From an uncultured Bacteroidales bacterium (lineage in GTDB: Bacteria; Bacteroidota; Bacteroidia; Bacteroidales; Paludibacteraceae): 64,000 bases of DNA. The stretch spans positions 186,001 through 250,000 of the forward strand of contig CASDOZ010000001.1 in assembly GCA_949282265.1 (NCBI GenBank), given 5' to 3'. Positions within the stretch are counted from its first letter, which is position 1, and every line of letters begins with the position of its first letter. A program made the position numbers and the translations under genes. Below, in pieces: positions 25,774 through 35,919 of this stretch. The notes under the pieces were generated by a model. That model searched no databases. It was not told the origin of the DNA and saw nothing but the letters and a program-made list of their open reading frames with translations.

Positions 25774-28700
25774 ATGGTAAACATGATACGAAAATATCTT
25801 TTCATGCCGGCAATTCTGTTTCTGTTCTTGGATTGTCCGCATCTGTCGGCTCGTGTTTACACAATTTATCCCATACCGCAATCTGTAACGGAGTCATCAC
25901 AAACCATAACCCTGACTTCAGAAATAACTGTAATATACGAAAGCGGCATCGATGAAACTGTCCGAAACCGGGCGGAAGAAGTATTCACGGCTGCCGGTTA
26001 CCGGCTGACGGAATCATCTGCTCCTTCGGAACGGACTTCCAATTTATATGTGGGCTGCTACGGTTCCGGCGAGGCTGCTGATACTTATCTGACTGAACAT
26101 GATTTGCCTTCTGCGGTTTTTGCAGAGGCTCCCTATAAGTATGACCCTTATCTGCTGCAAGTGAACGCCAACAGCATCCATGGCGATATTTTTGTGGCCG
26201 GTAATGATGAAGGTTCCGCTTTTTATGCTTTTGCCACCCTGGAACAAATGTTGGAGCAGGCCGTAGGGTCTTCTTTGCAGGCTGTTACGGTGGAAGATTA
26301 TTCCTATACGCGTTATCGCGGCATAGTGGAAGGTTTTTATGGTTATCCTTATTCCGTTGAAAACAGAATCAGTTTATTCAAGTTCTGCAAGCGTTTTAAA
26401 TTGAATCTGTTTGTTTATGGGCCTAAATCCGACCCATATCATTTGGGCAAATGGCGTGATGATTATCCGGTTTCGCTTACGGATGAAGAACGGAAATACG
26501 GTATGATTACGCAGGATGATTTGCGCTTGATGGCGGCTGAAGCCAGGGCGTGCGGTGTGGATTTTGTCTGGGCTATTCATCCGGCCATGCAAAACGGTAT
26601 TAGTTTTAGTAGTGAAACTGCCATGGAATCCGGCTTGGAAGCTATTATGAACAAATTTCGGCACATGCATGATTTGGGCATACGCGGGTTCGGTGTTTTT
26701 ATTGATGATTTGAATTATACACCTTCCGGCAGTATGCAGGCCTATTTGGCCGACCAGGTGCAAAAACGTCTTCGCGCGGCATTCAACGGCAGCCAGGATA
26801 AATCCGGACATGTTTCGCCTTTGTTTTTTGTGCCTACGGCATATGCATTGAATTATGGAGGTTCTTATACGTTGTCGGATTTGCAAAGCGTTGACAGTGA
26901 GGTTGTAATTGCTTTTACTGGCTACGATTGCTTCTCCAATCTCCGTCCCTCTTCTGTCACTGACATGAAAAGCCGTATCGGGCGCGACCCGTTATTCTGG
27001 TGGAATAATCCGGTCAATGATGACCATGATGACCGCTTGTATATGCGTCAAATGACTACTCATTGGACAATAGAACCTCCTTATGGACCAGTTGATGGCT
27101 TGCATGGCATCATTATGAACCCAATGAACCAAGGGCAGGCATCCAAAGTGATTTTGTTTGGGGCAGCCGACTATTGCTGGAATCCTGCTACTTTTGATGT
27201 GGATGCCAATTGGGAAGCTTCATTCGGTTATATAGCCAATGGCGATGCGGATATGGCGAAAGCCTTGAAATGTTTTGCGCGCTATTCCGATGCTTTGGTA
27301 GAGGATGATGACGTAAGAAGGTTGTATGACATTTTTATGACTACGTTCCAGAATGGTAAGCTGCCAACAGAGGCGGCCGCTTTGCGCACAGAGATGTCTG
27401 CCTTGTTCGATGCCTGCACTTATCTGGAAAATTGCCAGAACGCCGAGGAAGATGATTTCCGGCTGATGTATGCCGACATACATTGTTGGAATAGCAAATT
27501 GAAAGCTATGAGTTCTATTGTGGTCGATGCATTGGATATGTTGGAACAAGGGATGGATATGGAGCGTGCCGATGGCTGGGAAAAATACATGCACATGTAC
27601 GAATTGTACAATGGCTTGGATGTTGATTCGGCTTATCTTGTCAGTGCACTTGAAGATCAAGGCATTAATTTGCGTGAAGAATTTTATGCTGTGTCGCCTG
27701 CTGATACTTATTTGCGGCCTTTTGTGGACTTTATTGTAGAAAAAACCGGTATCGATATTCCCGGCCAGTGGCCGGAGCCGGATACGGCACAAATTATAAC
27801 TAATTTGCCGGATTCCAATGCACTTTCTTTATTGGCTGGATTAGAAAATATTTCCTTGGAAGGTTTGCAGCAAGTGCAATTTATTTCTGGTGGATATGCA
27901 GGTATCTATTTTGGAACGTTGGAAAGAATCAATATTAAAGCGGATTTGCCGGCTGGTATTGTTTTGGAAATCTCCCAGAATGGTAAAGAATGGAAAGAAG
28001 TTGTATTGCCAGTCGATGGACAAATTGCGGCTTATGTGAGGTTGATTAACCGTTCTGGTTCAGTTCTAATGCCCAATTCTGATGATTTGGTTGTTGACAA
28101 GGTTGTAACAACGGTCGATTTGCAGCCGATGGCATCAACCAATATGGAAACTTATTTGCTTAACAGTGTTGATTTGGTCACGGATGGCAATGTGGACACT
28201 TATTTTTGGAAAAATGGTTCACAGGCAATCGGTGATTATATTTTGCTGGATTATTCCATGCCTGTTCCGCAGCGTGATATTTCCATTACGTTCTGTTCGG
28301 CTGACAGACCGACGGGCACAGTTGCTATTGAAGTTTCACTTGATGGAAATTATTGGCATGAAATAACTTCTTTCACCGCCGATGATTTGGATCAGACTTA
28401 TTCGTTTACATGTGATGCGCAAGGTTATAACGCACAATATGTGCGTGCGATCTTACGTTCCGCTTCGGGGTCGGAATGGCTCAAGGTGGCGGAATTTTCA
28501 TCAAATGCTCAAGAAGCCGTTGCTCCGACCATCAATCAGGATGGTGCTTTTATTTCCACCTTATGGGATAAAAACATGTCAACCTCTTATCAGGCTACAG
28601 GAGCTGGTTATATCGAACATCAGTTTATAGAGAACATGTTGGTCAAGAGTATCGAAATATTCCATTATACGCAATTTAATGAAGCCGCTGGGCTTCCTGA

Positions 28701-29139
28701 AATTTTTGTACGCACTGGGAATGTTTGGTCGCCTGCTGGTCATTTGGATAAATTGTGCACAATTATAGACACGCAAGATATGGATTCTGTTACGGCGGTT
28801 AAAGTAGAATGGAACGCACAAAACGTACCAGAATTGTATGAAATTCTTGCGTTTGGCTATCCACCTAAGGCAGATGAAAATCTGGGAACAGATTTGTCTG
28901 GGCATGCTAATCGTGCAAAGATATATTATAAGAACGGTCATGTTCATATTTGCTCAGAAAAACCAATGTTTTTTGTTTCTGTATTTGATATTCATGGGCA
29001 ATTGCTTATACAGGAAAATTTTGCTGGGCAGTGTATGGCTTCTGTGCCAATTGCCGGTAATTCGGCTATGTTTGTCGTGAATGTAATTTGGCAAGATGGT
29101 ATTCAGAAAGCCTTCAAGTTATTACCTGTTTGGGAGTGA
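25774..29139 (+). CDS. GH84 beta-N-acetylglucosaminidase (O-GlcNAcase family)
   Basis: A 1121-residue exported enzyme. The start at 25774 gives a plausible signal peptide (FMPAILFLFLDCPHLSA; a second ATG is at 25783); earlier in-frame ATGs would add unrelated sequence. The N-terminal alpha/beta domain precedes a GH84 barrel with RGIVEGFYGYPYS (near residue 183) and the catalytic pair Asp311-Asp312 in FIDDLN. Family members hydrolyse beta-linked GlcNAc by substrate-assisted catalysis. After the barrel come a helical segment and two or more beta-sandwich (F5/8-like) modules; the last 80 residues resemble a T9SS type A sorting domain without the usual YPNP start. It is about 400 residues longer than BtGH84. 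It starts the downstream enzyme block. Confidence 0.9.
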   Translation: MVNMIRKYLFMPAILFLFLDCPHLSARVYTIYPIPQSVTESSQTITLTSEITVIYESGIDETVRNRAEEVFTAAGYRLTESSAPSERTSNLYVGCYGSGEAADTYLTEHDLPSAVFAEAPYKYDPYLLQVNANSIHGDIFVAGNDEGSAFYAFATLEQMLEQAVGSSLQAVTVEDYSYTRYRGIVEGFYGYPYSVENRISLFKFCKRFKLNLFVYGPKSDPYHLGKWRDDYPVSLTDEERKYGMITQDDLRLMAAEARACGVDFVWAIHPAMQNGISFSSETAMESGLEAIMNKFRHMHDLGIRGFGVFIDDLNYTPSGSMQAYLADQVQKRLRAAFNGSQDKSGHVSPLFFVPTAYALNYGGSYTLSDLQSVDSEVVIAFTGYDCFSNLRPSSVTDMKSRIGRDPLFWWNNPVNDDHDDRLYMRQMTTHWTIEPPYGPVDGLHGIIMNPMNQGQASKVILFGAADYCWNPATFDVDANWEASFGYIANGDADMAKALKCFARYSDALVEDDDVRRLYDIFMTTFQNGKLPTEAAALRTEMSALFDACTYLENCQNAEEDDFRLMYADIHCWNSKLKAMSSIVVDALDMLEQGMDMERADGWEKYMHMYELYNGLDVDSAYLVSALEDQGINLREEFYAVSPADTYLRPFVDFIVEKTGIDIPGQWPEPDTAQIITNLPDSNALSLLAGLENISLEGLQQVQFISGGYAGIYFGTLERINIKADLPAGIVLEISQNGKEWKEVVLPVDGQIAAYVRLINRSGSVLMPNSDDLVVDKVVTTVDLQPMASTNMETYLLNSVDLVTDGNVDTYFWKNGSQAIGDYILLDYSMPVPQRDISITFCSADRPTGTVAIEVSLDGNYWHEITSFTADDLDQTYSFTCDAQGYNAQYVRAILRSASGSEWLKVAEFSSNAQEAVAPTINQDGAFISTLWDKNMSTSYQATGAGYIEHQFIENMLVKSIEIFHYTQFNEAAGLPEIFVRTGNVWSPAGHLDKLCTIIDTQDMDSVTAVKVEWNAQNVPELYEILAFGYPPKADENLGTDLSGHANRAKIYYKNGHVHICSEKPMFFVSVFDIHGQLLIQENFAGQCMASVPIAGNSAMFVVNVIWQDGIQKAFKLLPVWE

Positions 29140-29166
29140 TGTTAAATTTTTAAGAGATATATTATC

Positions 29167-31437
29167 ATGAAAACAACGACTGTATTGTGTGGCTTAAGCC
29201 TTATTTTTTGTACCGCTTGCGGTGGTGTTCCGGATAAGAAATCGGAATATGTCGATTATGTGAACCTATTTATCGGTACAGGGGGGCATGGGCATACCTT
29301 TCCCGGGCCATTGCGTCCTCACGGTATGATACAGCCAAGTCCTGATACGCGGATTTATCAATGGGATGCCTGCTCAGGTTATCACTATTCGGATAGCTCT
29401 ATCAACGGGTTTTCACACACTCATTTAAGTGGTACCGGAATAGGTGATTATGGTGATGTTTTGCTTATGCCGACAGTTGGTGTACAAGATTATCGTTATA
29501 TGGGTTATGACAGCCAGCAAACAGCTTATGCATCAGAATTTTCGCATGAGGATGAGGTAGCTACGCCAGGTTATTATGGCGTTTTGCTGAAACGTTATGA
29601 TGTATTTGCCGAATTGACGGCTACAGAACGTGGCGCGTTGCATCGTTATCGTTTTCCGGAGAGTGATAAATCTGGCTTTATTATCGATCTGGATTATAGT
29701 TTGCAACGACAAGAAAACCAGGATATGCAACTTGAAGCCATTAGCGATACGGAAATTGTCGGCTGGAAACGGACGCAAGGCTGGGCCGAAAACCAGCAAA
29801 TCGGCTTTTACATGCAATTCTCCAAACCTTTTGCTTGCAAAATAGTGGATACACCTATTGAAGTTGAATGGAATGGCGAGAAACGCATGTTGCCGCAGTC
29901 CAAAGCGTTATTGCAATTTGCCACTACCGAGGGCGAAGAAATATTTGTAAAAGTGGGTATTTCAGCAGTGGATGTAGAAGGTGCACGCCGGAATGTTGAA
30001 ATGGAAATTCCTACTTGGAATTTTGATAGTATTGCAATGGAAACACGCAATATTTGGAACGATTATTTGGCCTCTGTCCAGGTGGAAAGTTCTGATGAAA
30101 CAGCAAAAAAGATTTTTTACACAGCACTTTATCATACGGCGGTTCATCCCAGTTTGTTTACGGATGTAGATGGGCGCTACCGTGGCATGGACCAGTTGGT
30201 ACATCGTGCCGAAAACAATACGGACATATACACGGTTTATTCGTTGTGGGACACATTCCGTGCCCTGCATCCATTAATGACAATTATACAACCTGAATTG
30301 AACGATCGTTTTATGCTGTCGTTGATGCAAAAATATCGCGAAGGCGGCATTCTGCCCATGTGGGAATTGGCAGGTAATTATACGGCAACCATGATTGGCT
30401 ACCATGCGGTGTCCACCCTTGTGGATGCATACATGAAAGGAAGCAAGGCAGTCGATGGGCATGAACTGCTGAAGGCTTGCATACGCAGTGCGGAATATGA
30501 TACGACGGGCATTGTCGCATCGCGCCGGATGATAGGCGGATTAATGCCTATTTCTAAGTATTATAAAAATACGATTGGTTATATACCTTATGACAAGGAA
30601 AACGAATCGGTGGCCAAAGGTTTGGAATACGCTTACAACGATTGGTGTATATCCCTTTTGGCAAAATCATTAGGCGAAACGGAAATTTCCGAGCGTTATA
30701 AAACGCTTGCCGGTGCGTACAGGCATTATTTTGATGCTTCCACTGGATTTATGCGTGGAAAATCTATCTCTGGTGAATGGCATACACCTTTCAATCCTCG
30801 TTATTCAGACCATCGTAATGATGATTATTGTGAAGGGACGGCATGGCAATGGACGTGGTTTGTTCCTCATGATGTAGATGGCTTGATGGAGTTAATGGGT
30901 GGACGTGAAGCCTTCATTGAGCGTTTAGACTCTTTATTTTTAGCGGACTCTTCTATCGATGGGCCTCTTATTTCAGCTGATATTTCTGGTATGATTGGGC
31001 AATATGCCCACGGAAATGAGCCCAGCCATCATATTGTGCATTTATACAATTATGTGGAACAACCGTGGAAAACTCAACAGTTGGTTGACTCCATTTTGTA
31101 TTCACAATACTTTGACGATCCGAACGGGTTGTCTGGAAATGAAGATTGCGGCCAAATGTCAGCTTGGTATGTCATGAACGCCATGGGCTTTTATCAAGTA
31201 TGTCCTGGTGCACCGATTTATTCGATTGGACGTCCTATTTTTGATAAAGTTTCCATACCTCTTCCGAATGAGAAAACATTTGAAATCATTGTCCATAATA
31301 ATTCGCGGCAAAACAAATACATACAAAGTATGCGTTTGGATGGTGTAGAGCTGGAATCTCCGTTTTTCATGCATAATGACATTATGAAAGGTGGTACGCT
31401 CGTCATTGAGATGGGTGATACGCCAGTTAAGTCTTGA
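29167..31437 (+). CDS. GH92 alpha-mannosidase lipoprotein (first copy)
   Basis: A 756-residue GH92 exo-alpha-mannosidase, calcium dependent, expected to trim alpha-mannose from N-glycans. The lipobox is CTAC (Cys18 region). N-terminal landmark YVNLFIGTGGHGHTFPGP and internal GFSHTHLSGTG are typical. The C-terminal catalytic region has GNEPSHHIVHLYNY and GNEDCGQMSAWYVMNAMGFY; Glu replaces the first Asp of the more usual GNDDxG. The NEPSHH form is the one common in alpha-1,2-mannosidases of the family (inference). It follows the GH84 gene by 27 bases and precedes a GH20 gene by 29. Confidence 0.94.
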   Translation: MKTTTVLCGLSLIFCTACGGVPDKKSEYVDYVNLFIGTGGHGHTFPGPLRPHGMIQPSPDTRIYQWDACSGYHYSDSSINGFSHTHLSGTGIGDYGDVLLMPTVGVQDYRYMGYDSQQTAYASEFSHEDEVATPGYYGVLLKRYDVFAELTATERGALHRYRFPESDKSGFIIDLDYSLQRQENQDMQLEAISDTEIVGWKRTQGWAENQQIGFYMQFSKPFACKIVDTPIEVEWNGEKRMLPQSKALLQFATTEGEEIFVKVGISAVDVEGARRNVEMEIPTWNFDSIAMETRNIWNDYLASVQVESSDETAKKIFYTALYHTAVHPSLFTDVDGRYRGMDQLVHRAENNTDIYTVYSLWDTFRALHPLMTIIQPELNDRFMLSLMQKYREGGILPMWELAGNYTATMIGYHAVSTLVDAYMKGSKAVDGHELLKACIRSAEYDTTGIVASRRMIGGLMPISKYYKNTIGYIPYDKENESVAKGLEYAYNDWCISLLAKSLGETEISERYKTLAGAYRHYFDASTGFMRGKSISGEWHTPFNPRYSDHRNDDYCEGTAWQWTWFVPHDVDGLMELMGGREAFIERLDSLFLADSSIDGPLISADISGMIGQYAHGNEPSHHIVHLYNYVEQPWKTQQLVDSILYSQYFDDPNGLSGNEDCGQMSAWYVMNAMGFYQVCPGAPIYSIGRPIFDKVSIPLPNEKTFEIIVHNNSRQNKYIQSMRLDGVELESPFFMHNDIMKGGTLVIEMGDTPVKS

Positions 31438-31466
31438 AAATTATTCATTGTAAATATTGATACGTT

Positions 31467-33809
31467 ATGAACAGATTCTTTAAATTTTTTGCGATTGCGA
31501 TGCTGGGTATGACGATAGTTTCGTGCTCGGTGAAAGAAAACCGTTATGATTTAATCCCTTATCCGAACCATTTAGAACCGCTTCCAGGGCGATTTGAGTT
31601 TGCAGAGGATATGACAGTGTTTGTTGCACCAGAATGTGGGGACGAAATGGGCAAGATTGTTGCCGATTTTATCGGACATTTCAATACGGTATCCGGCAAA
31701 ACGCTTTCGGTGGCAACCGATGAAACTGCTGCTGCATTGGTTTTCCTGAAAAATGACTCTTTGCCGGCTGAAGGCTACCGCTTGTCTATTGCTCCCGACA
31801 AAGTGCAGCTTGCTGCCGCTACACCGGCCGGTTTGCGTTTCGGTTTGCAAACCGTCAAACAGTTGTTGCCTGCCGCCATATATGCGGATGCTGCGGCTGT
31901 ATCGGAAGATTGGTCTTTGCCATGCACGAATATAGACGATGCACCGCGTTTCGGTTATCGTGGTTTGCATCTTGATGTGGCACGCCATTTCTATTCATTG
32001 GATGAAGTAAAACGCATCCTGAACGTCATGGCGGTGCATAAATTGAATGTGTTGCATTGGCATTTGACCGATGACCAGGGCTGGCGCATTGAAATCAAAA
32101 AATATCCGCGTCTGACCGAGGTTGGTAGTGTCCGCCAGAAAACCATGATTCGCAAGGAATTTGACAATTATGATATGACTCCGCACGGAGGTTTTTATAC
32201 GCAAGATGAGTTACGCGATATGGTGAAATATGCAGCCAATTTAGGTATCACTATTATTCCGGAAGTGGATTTGCCCGGACACATGATGGCCGCTTTGGCC
32301 GCTTATCCGAATTTGGGATGCACCGGCGGTCCGTATGAAGTTTCTGGACAATGGGGCGTACGCGATGATGTGTTGTGCGTGGGCAAGGAAGAAACGTTTA
32401 CGTTTATTGAAAACGTCCTGCTTGAAGTCATTGATATTTTCCCGTCCAAATATATCCATATCGGCGGTGATGAATGCCCGAAAGTACGTTGGGAAAAATG
32501 CCCGGCGTGCCAGGCACGTATCAAGAAACTCGGCTTGAAAGATGATGAACATGGCAAGGCCGAGCATTATTTGCAGAGCTATACCATCCATCGCGTGGAG
32601 GAGTTCTTGAACAAACATGGGCGTAGCATTATCGGCTGGGATGAAATCTTGGAAGGCGGATTGGCTACGAATGCTACTGTTATGTCGTGGCGTGGAACAG
32701 CCGGTGGCATTGAAGCGGTAAAACAAGGGCATCATGCCATCATGACACCGACTGGGCCGCTGTATTTCGATTACTATCAGACACGTGATACGGAAAACGA
32801 ACCATTGGCCATTGGCGGGCATAACCCGGTGGAATTTGTTTATAAATTCGACCCTGTTGCGGAGGAACTGACGCCCGAACAAGCTGCGCTGATTCTTGGG
32901 ACGCAGGCAAATGTATGGACAGAATACATTACGACACCAGAACATCTGGAATACATGATTTTGCCACGTTTGGCCGCTTTAAGTGAAGTACAGTGGACTC
33001 TTCCGGAAAATAAGGATTATGATTGTTTCTTGAGCAGAATTGGCAAAACCCTCGCCATTTACAACGTCATGGGTTTGAATTATGCCAAACATATTTTTGA
33101 GGTCTCTGGTGAGTATGTTGTCAATGATGCCAAAAATGGCATCGAAGTTACTTTGCGTGCACAAGGCGATTATCCGATTTACTATACTTTGGATGGTACG
33201 GAGCCGACACAGAAAAGTCAACGCTATTCCGCTCCGTTTGTGATTGAGCCGAAAGCAGATTCTTGTGTATTGAAAGCCATCGTTGTACGCGATGACATGG
33301 AGACTCGCACATTGGTGCGTCCGTTCAGTTTTAGTAAATCATCCGGCCATTTGGCACAACTGAAAAACCAGCCAAGTGAAAAATACACTTATGGCGGTGC
33401 GACAGTTTTGACCGATGGGATACGTGGTGATTTCAATTATGGGAATGGTTGCTGGCTTGGATTTATTGATACGCCGCTTGATGCGGTTATTGATATCCGC
33501 AAAGTAAACCAGGTAAGCCAGGTAAAAGTGGGTTCTTTGGTGCAATATTCGGAATACATCTTCCCGCCGACGGCAATTATCGTTTATGTGCCGGATGGAG
33601 TTGATGGTTGGACGCAAGTTGGCAAATTGGATATTCCTGTGGTTGCTGCACAAGATGAAGATGGTGTACGCGAATATGTTTGCAGTTTCGAACCTGTGCA
33701 GGCTTCAAAAATACGTGTTGTTGTTGAAACGACCTCCCAAATTCCTGCATGGCATGGGGCACATGGCGAAAAAGGCTGGTTGTTCGTGGACGAGATAGCT
33801 GTATATTAA
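31467..33809 (+). CDS. GH20 beta-N-acetylhexosaminidase lipoprotein (first copy)
   Basis: A 780-residue exo-beta-N-acetylhexosaminidase that removes terminal beta-GlcNAc or GalNAc by substrate assistance. The signal peptide ends in IVSC (lipobox). A GH20b-type N-terminal domain (about 25-150) leads to the barrel, with GYRGLHLDVARHFY, WHLTDDQGWRIEIKKYPRL, and the catalytic pair Asp335-Glu336 in HIGGDECPK. A C-terminal chitobiase-type region (YTLDGTEPT) and an F5/8-like module follow, ending in GWLFVDEIAVY. It lies between GH92 and the second GH20 gene. In the pathway it would remove antennary GlcNAc before mannosidases act. Confidence 0.95.
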   Translation: MNRFFKFFAIAMLGMTIVSCSVKENRYDLIPYPNHLEPLPGRFEFAEDMTVFVAPECGDEMGKIVADFIGHFNTVSGKTLSVATDETAAALVFLKNDSLPAEGYRLSIAPDKVQLAAATPAGLRFGLQTVKQLLPAAIYADAAAVSEDWSLPCTNIDDAPRFGYRGLHLDVARHFYSLDEVKRILNVMAVHKLNVLHWHLTDDQGWRIEIKKYPRLTEVGSVRQKTMIRKEFDNYDMTPHGGFYTQDELRDMVKYAANLGITIIPEVDLPGHMMAALAAYPNLGCTGGPYEVSGQWGVRDDVLCVGKEETFTFIENVLLEVIDIFPSKYIHIGGDECPKVRWEKCPACQARIKKLGLKDDEHGKAEHYLQSYTIHRVEEFLNKHGRSIIGWDEILEGGLATNATVMSWRGTAGGIEAVKQGHHAIMTPTGPLYFDYYQTRDTENEPLAIGGHNPVEFVYKFDPVAEELTPEQAALILGTQANVWTEYITTPEHLEYMILPRLAALSEVQWTLPENKDYDCFLSRIGKTLAIYNVMGLNYAKHIFEVSGEYVVNDAKNGIEVTLRAQGDYPIYYTLDGTEPTQKSQRYSAPFVIEPKADSCVLKAIVVRDDMETRTLVRPFSFSKSSGHLAQLKNQPSEKYTYGGATVLTDGIRGDFNYGNGCWLGFIDTPLDAVIDIRKVNQVSQVKVGSLVQYSEYIFPPTAIIVYVPDGVDGWTQVGKLDIPVVAAQDEDGVREYVCSFEPVQASKIRVVVETTSQIPAWHGAHGEKGWLFVDEIAVY

Positions 33810-33828
33810 ACTTTTAAAACCGGTAACA

Positions 33829-35892
33829 ATGAAAATCAATTGCAATATTTTTTTGTCGGCATTGATGCTGTTGGCCTTGTCGGGCGGATGTACCCGTCAA
33901 GTCGAACTGCCTGTCATTCCACAACCGGCATCGGTGGATTACCGGTGCGGCAAGTTTGTTGTTTCGCCATCGACTAATATTTACACGAATGTGTCGAAAG
34001 AATCGCGGATTGCGTTTGCCGACTATCTGGAAGGCACGTCACTTGGCTTGTTGCCTTTTGTGGATAATGCCGCAGAATCCGGCCTTATTTTGCTGAATCT
34101 GGTCCCAGTTGGCTTCGACAGTGATGAGGCCTACAAACTGACCATTGACAGGCATAAGGTGGAGATTTGCGCCCGTCATGATGCCGGTTTGTTTTACGGC
34201 TTGCAAACGGTGTTGCAATTGCTTGACAACGGCGATGGCAAGACGCTTGCTGCCATGACGGTGGAAGACAGCCCGCGTTTCCCGTATCGAGGTTTGCATC
34301 TCGATGTGTCGCGCCATTTCTTCGATAAGGAGTTTGTAAAGAAACAATTGGATGCCATGGCTTATTTCAAGCTCAACCGCTTCCATTGGCATTTGGTCGA
34401 TGGAGCCGGCTGGCGTATTGAAATCAAGAAATACCCGCGTCTGACTTCGTTTGCGGCATGGCGACCTTTTGACGACTTGCAGGAATGGTGGGTCGGAGGG
34501 CGCACGTTTTGCGACCAGGATGACCCGCGCGCAGTCGGGGGATATTATACGCAGGAAGATATTCGTGAGGTGGTGGCTTATGCCGCAGAAAGGCATATAA
34601 CCGTTGTCCCGGAAATAGAAATGCCCGGACACTCGGAAGAAGTTTTGGCTACATATCCGGAATTGTCCTGTTCTGGTATTCCTTATGCGGATGCCGATTA
34701 TTGTGTCGGTACGGAAAAGACGTTCGAGTTCTTGGAAAACGTACTGTTGGAAGTGATGGACATGTTCCCATCGGAATATATCCATATCGGCGGCGATGAG
34801 GCGGCCAAAAACAGTTGGCGCAAATGTCCACGTTGCCAGAAACGCATGGCTGATGAGAATCTGGCAGATGTGAATGAGTTGCAGAGTTACATGATACATC
34901 GTATCGAACGTTTCCTGAATGAGCATGGCCGCAAATTGATTGGTTGGGATGAGATTATCGAAGGCGGCTTGTCGCCGACGGCGACGGTCATGTCCTGGCG
35001 CGGCGAGGAAGGTGGCATACAAGCCGTCAAAGCAGGCAACCGGACGATCATGACACCTGGAAAATTCTGTTACTTGGATGCTTATCAGGATGCGCCGAAT
35101 ACGCAACCTATGGCAATAGGTGGCTATCTGACCTTGGAAAAAGTGTATTCGTACGAGCCGGTGCCCGATTCGTTGACGGTGGACGAAGCGGCGTTGATTA
35201 TGGGTGTGCAAGGAAATGTCTGGACGGAGTTTATTCCGACCGAGGAACATGCCGAATATATGATTTATCCGCGTATTCTTGCGTTGGCCGAAATTGGCTG
35301 GTCGCCTGCCGGCCGGAAAAACTGGGAAGGTTTCCATACACGTGCTTTATTGGCTGTTGAACACTTGCGTGACAACGGCTACCATCCTTTCCCCTTGGAC
35401 AAGGAAGTGGGCGACAAACCCGAATCGTTCCGGCCGGAAGAGCATGTTGCCCGCGGTTGCAAGGTTACATACAATGGTTGCACCTACGGGAAACATTATA
35501 CAGCCGGCGGCGACATGGCCTTGACCGATGGTGTACGCGGCGGCTGGATGTATAATGATGACCGTTGGCAGGGCTTTATTGATTGTGATTTGGATGTAAC
35601 GCTCGACTTGGGCGCAGTGAAACCTGTCCGGGAAATTACGGCGGAATTCATGCAGCTGAAAGGCCCGTATGTGTGGTTGCCCAAGCAAGTGTTGATTTCT
35701 GTCTCGAAAGACGGTGAGAACTATGAAGAAATTGCTGTTGTCGATAATGACATCTCGCCAGAAATAGAAACATTGCAGTTTAAATATTTTGGCTGGGCTG
35801 GCGAGACTGAAGCGCGATACGTGCGTTATCGCGCCTTGTCGAACGGGATTGCCGGAGGATGGCTCTTTACGGATGAAATTGTAGTACGTTAG
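33829..35892 (+). CDS. GH20 beta-N-acetylhexosaminidase lipoprotein (second copy)
   Basis: A 687-residue lipoprotein (lipobox SGGC). The catalytic pair is Asp323-Glu324 in HIGGDEAAK, with GYRGLHLDVSRHFF-type and WHLVDGAGWRIEIKKYPRL landmarks. Compared with the neighbouring GH20, WHLTDDQGWR is changed to WHLVDGAGWR, there is an insert around EWWVGGRTFCDQDDPRAVGG, and the chitobiase-like C-terminal region is missing, so only an F5/8-like module follows. These differences suggest a different linkage or sugar preference, not a simple duplicate. It starts 19 bases after the first GH20 gene. Confidence 0.95.
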   Translation: MKINCNIFLSALMLLALSGGCTRQVELPVIPQPASVDYRCGKFVVSPSTNIYTNVSKESRIAFADYLEGTSLGLLPFVDNAAESGLILLNLVPVGFDSDEAYKLTIDRHKVEICARHDAGLFYGLQTVLQLLDNGDGKTLAAMTVEDSPRFPYRGLHLDVSRHFFDKEFVKKQLDAMAYFKLNRFHWHLVDGAGWRIEIKKYPRLTSFAAWRPFDDLQEWWVGGRTFCDQDDPRAVGGYYTQEDIREVVAYAAERHITVVPEIEMPGHSEEVLATYPELSCSGIPYADADYCVGTEKTFEFLENVLLEVMDMFPSEYIHIGGDEAAKNSWRKCPRCQKRMADENLADVNELQSYMIHRIERFLNEHGRKLIGWDEIIEGGLSPTATVMSWRGEEGGIQAVKAGNRTIMTPGKFCYLDAYQDAPNTQPMAIGGYLTLEKVYSYEPVPDSLTVDEAALIMGVQGNVWTEFIPTEEHAEYMIYPRILALAEIGWSPAGRKNWEGFHTRALLAVEHLRDNGYHPFPLDKEVGDKPESFRPEEHVARGCKVTYNGCTYGKHYTAGGDMALTDGVRGGWMYNDDRWQGFIDCDLDVTLDLGAVKPVREITAEFMQLKGPYVWLPKQVLISVSKDGENYEEIAVVDNDISPEIETLQFKYFGWAGETEARYVRYRALSNGIAGGWLFTDEIVVR

Positions 35893-35919
35893 TCGTATGA
35901 CTGTTTTGTTGGAATAAAA

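Noticed and set aside
34039..35337. Long open frame of 432 codons on the minus strand inside the second GH20 gene
   Set aside because: It lies fully antisense to a well-supported GH20 gene, and its translation is rich in Arg, His and Gln with no domain. It is a codon-bias shadow.
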